DNA from: ANME-2 cluster archaeon
GTDB lineage: Archaea; Halobacteriota; Methanosarcinia; Methanosarcinales; Methanocomedenaceae
Length of the DNA stretch: 6,137 bases
Assembly: GCA_022353185.1 (NCBI GenBank)
Contig: JAKRWB010000034.1
Span: forward strand, 1-6,137
Direction of reading: 5' to 3'
Position 1 is the stretch's first letter. Each line of letters opens with the position of its first letter. Of this stretch, positions 5,669 to 6,137 are shown in pieces. The position numbers and the translations under genes are program-made. The notes under the pieces are model-generated. The model searched no databases. It worked only from the letters and a program-made list of their open reading frames with translations, and was not told where the DNA came from.

Positions 5669-6001
5669 CTAAGCGTTCCTATTATGCGGCGAATATAAAT
5701 CTATGACCGATGTCGTCCAAGAATCTATTTTTGTACGGCGTAACTTCATAGTGTCATTATCTAATATAGCTTTGATTGTATCAACTCTAATTACTATATT
5801 ATGCTACTCCGCATGTATAATTTGGAACTTTTGTGTAAAAATACTGGATAATTCCCGATGATAGTCAACTAAATTGTTGAAGAAACTGTCAGTTGCATTG
5901 ACAAATTGAGTGTAATCTTCGTGATATGTGTTATTTACCAGATGCCAGCAATTCCCGGGAAAATTGTAAACGCATGCAGCTAAATGGTTACTAAAGATCA
6001 C
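5669..6001 (-). pseudogene. Possible decayed or amber-interrupted hypothetical gene
   Basis: Not recognised. A minus-strand frame starting at GTG 6001 runs 65 codons, from VIFSNHLAACVYNF to FTQKFQIIHAE, to a TAG at 5804-5806. The same frame then stays open for 44 more codons (HNIVIRVDTIKAILDNDT to SVIDLYSPHNRNA) to a TAG at 5669-5671. The frame is also open about 60 bases upstream of the GTG, to a TAA near 6065. The residue composition on both sides of the amber codon looks protein-like, which suggests one gene broken by a nonsense mutation or read through at TAG. There is no ribosome site before the GTG, and in AT-rich DNA such frames also occur by chance. Confidence 0.25.
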
Positions 6002-6002
6002 T

Positions 6003-6015
6003 ATTTTATACTTTC
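6003..6015 (-). repeat. 13-bp inverted repeat, right copy
   Basis: ATTTTATACTTTC, the exact reverse complement of 4007-4019. No convincing direct target duplication is found outside the two copies (left flank ends AATAG, right flank starts GTAGA). It may mark the right end of a larger insertion of about 2 kb containing the IS91-like gene. Confidence 0.4.
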
Positions 6016-6047
6016 GTAGACATTGTGTATAATATTGAGTGATAAAA

Positions 6048-6071
6048 CTAATAATTTGAAGTAATTATTAG
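6048..6071. repeat. 9-bp perfect inverted repeat
   Basis: CTAATAATT, loop TGAAGT, AATTATTAG. It is AT-rich, not followed by a T-run on either strand, and close to the right 13-bp repeat. Its role is unknown; an operator or element-end structure is possible. Confidence 0.5.
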
Positions 6072-6137
6072 CAATCTTCGAACTTCAGGGATGGAATTAT
6101 GTATGCATCAAAAAATAAAACTTAGAAAAAATCTGAA

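Larger units (their letters stand above)
5526..6137. other. AT-rich region right of the IS without a secure gene
   Basis: No frame in these 612 bases is recognisable as hsdS, hsdM or another RM gene. It contains a short imperfect hairpin around CCTGA-ATC-TCAGG (5547-5559), a run of nine A (5570-5578), a broken minus-strand frame (5669-6001), the inner copy of a 13-bp inverted repeat (6003-6015) and a 9-bp perfect inverted repeat (6048-6071). It is probably intergenic or decayed mobile-element DNA. No tRNA or rRNA was recognised. Confidence 0.6.

Noticed and set aside
5703..5861. Plus-strand 52-codon frame (MTDVVQESIFVRRNF then a hydrophobic stretch) as a small membrane protein
   Set aside because: There is no ribosome site, and it is opposite a minus-strand frame that looks more protein-like. 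The hydrophobic run may be an antisense effect; it cannot be fully excluded.
3996..6025. Target-site duplication flanking the insertion
   Set aside because: The sequences outside the 13-bp repeats (AATAG on the left, GTAGA on the right) do not form a credible direct repeat, and IS91-type elements are not expected to make one.

Overview
The window is prokaryotic accessory DNA: a type I restriction-modification (RM) operon reading leftwards (minus strand), interrupted on its upstream side by an IS91-like rolling-circle insertion sequence reading rightwards. The host cannot be fixed from the sequence. Good Shine-Dalgarno sites and tight start/stop overlaps fit a bacterium or a methanogen-like archaeon. 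The transposase ends in a winged-helix tail that resembles archaeal replication proteins, so an archaeal source for that element, or for the whole window, is possible but unproven.

Layout. 1-826 (minus): first 275 codons of hsdR, running off the left edge, with its PD-(D/E)xK nuclease core intact. 813-1832, 1832-2896 and 2883-3917 (minus): three tandem, divergent, apparently intact RhuM-family genes, called rhuM-A, rhuM-B and rhuM-C here (A is next to hsdR, C next to hsdS). 3914-4000 (minus): the last codons of hsdS. About 4001-5525: IS91-like element with a 472-codon HUH Y2 transposase gene (plus strand) followed by a GC-rich hairpin and a CTTG tetranucleotide. 5526-6137: AT-rich DNA with no secure gene, holding a weak minus-strand frame broken by an amber codon and some inverted repeats.

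Transcription order is hsdS > rhuM-C > rhuM-B > rhuM-A > hsdR. Every junction overlaps (ATGA, 14 bp, TAATG, 14 bp), so translation is probably coupled along the operon. The insertion has removed everything of hsdS except its C-terminal tail. The local RM system therefore probably lacks its own specificity subunit, and the rhuM genes and hsdR may depend on a promoter inside or reading out of the element.

The most striking signal is inside the rhuM genes. At the same codon position, just after the predicted N-terminal helix-turn-helix, each gene carries a perfect inverted repeat (arms of 11, 11 and 10 bp around a 5-nt loop). The arms differ between the three genes, but both arms have changed together so that pairing is kept. 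The protein sequence alone does not explain this. It suggests a gene-embedded, variable DNA or RNA hairpin that is a functional part of the RhuM family, for example a self-recognised operator, an mRNA element or a diversified site.
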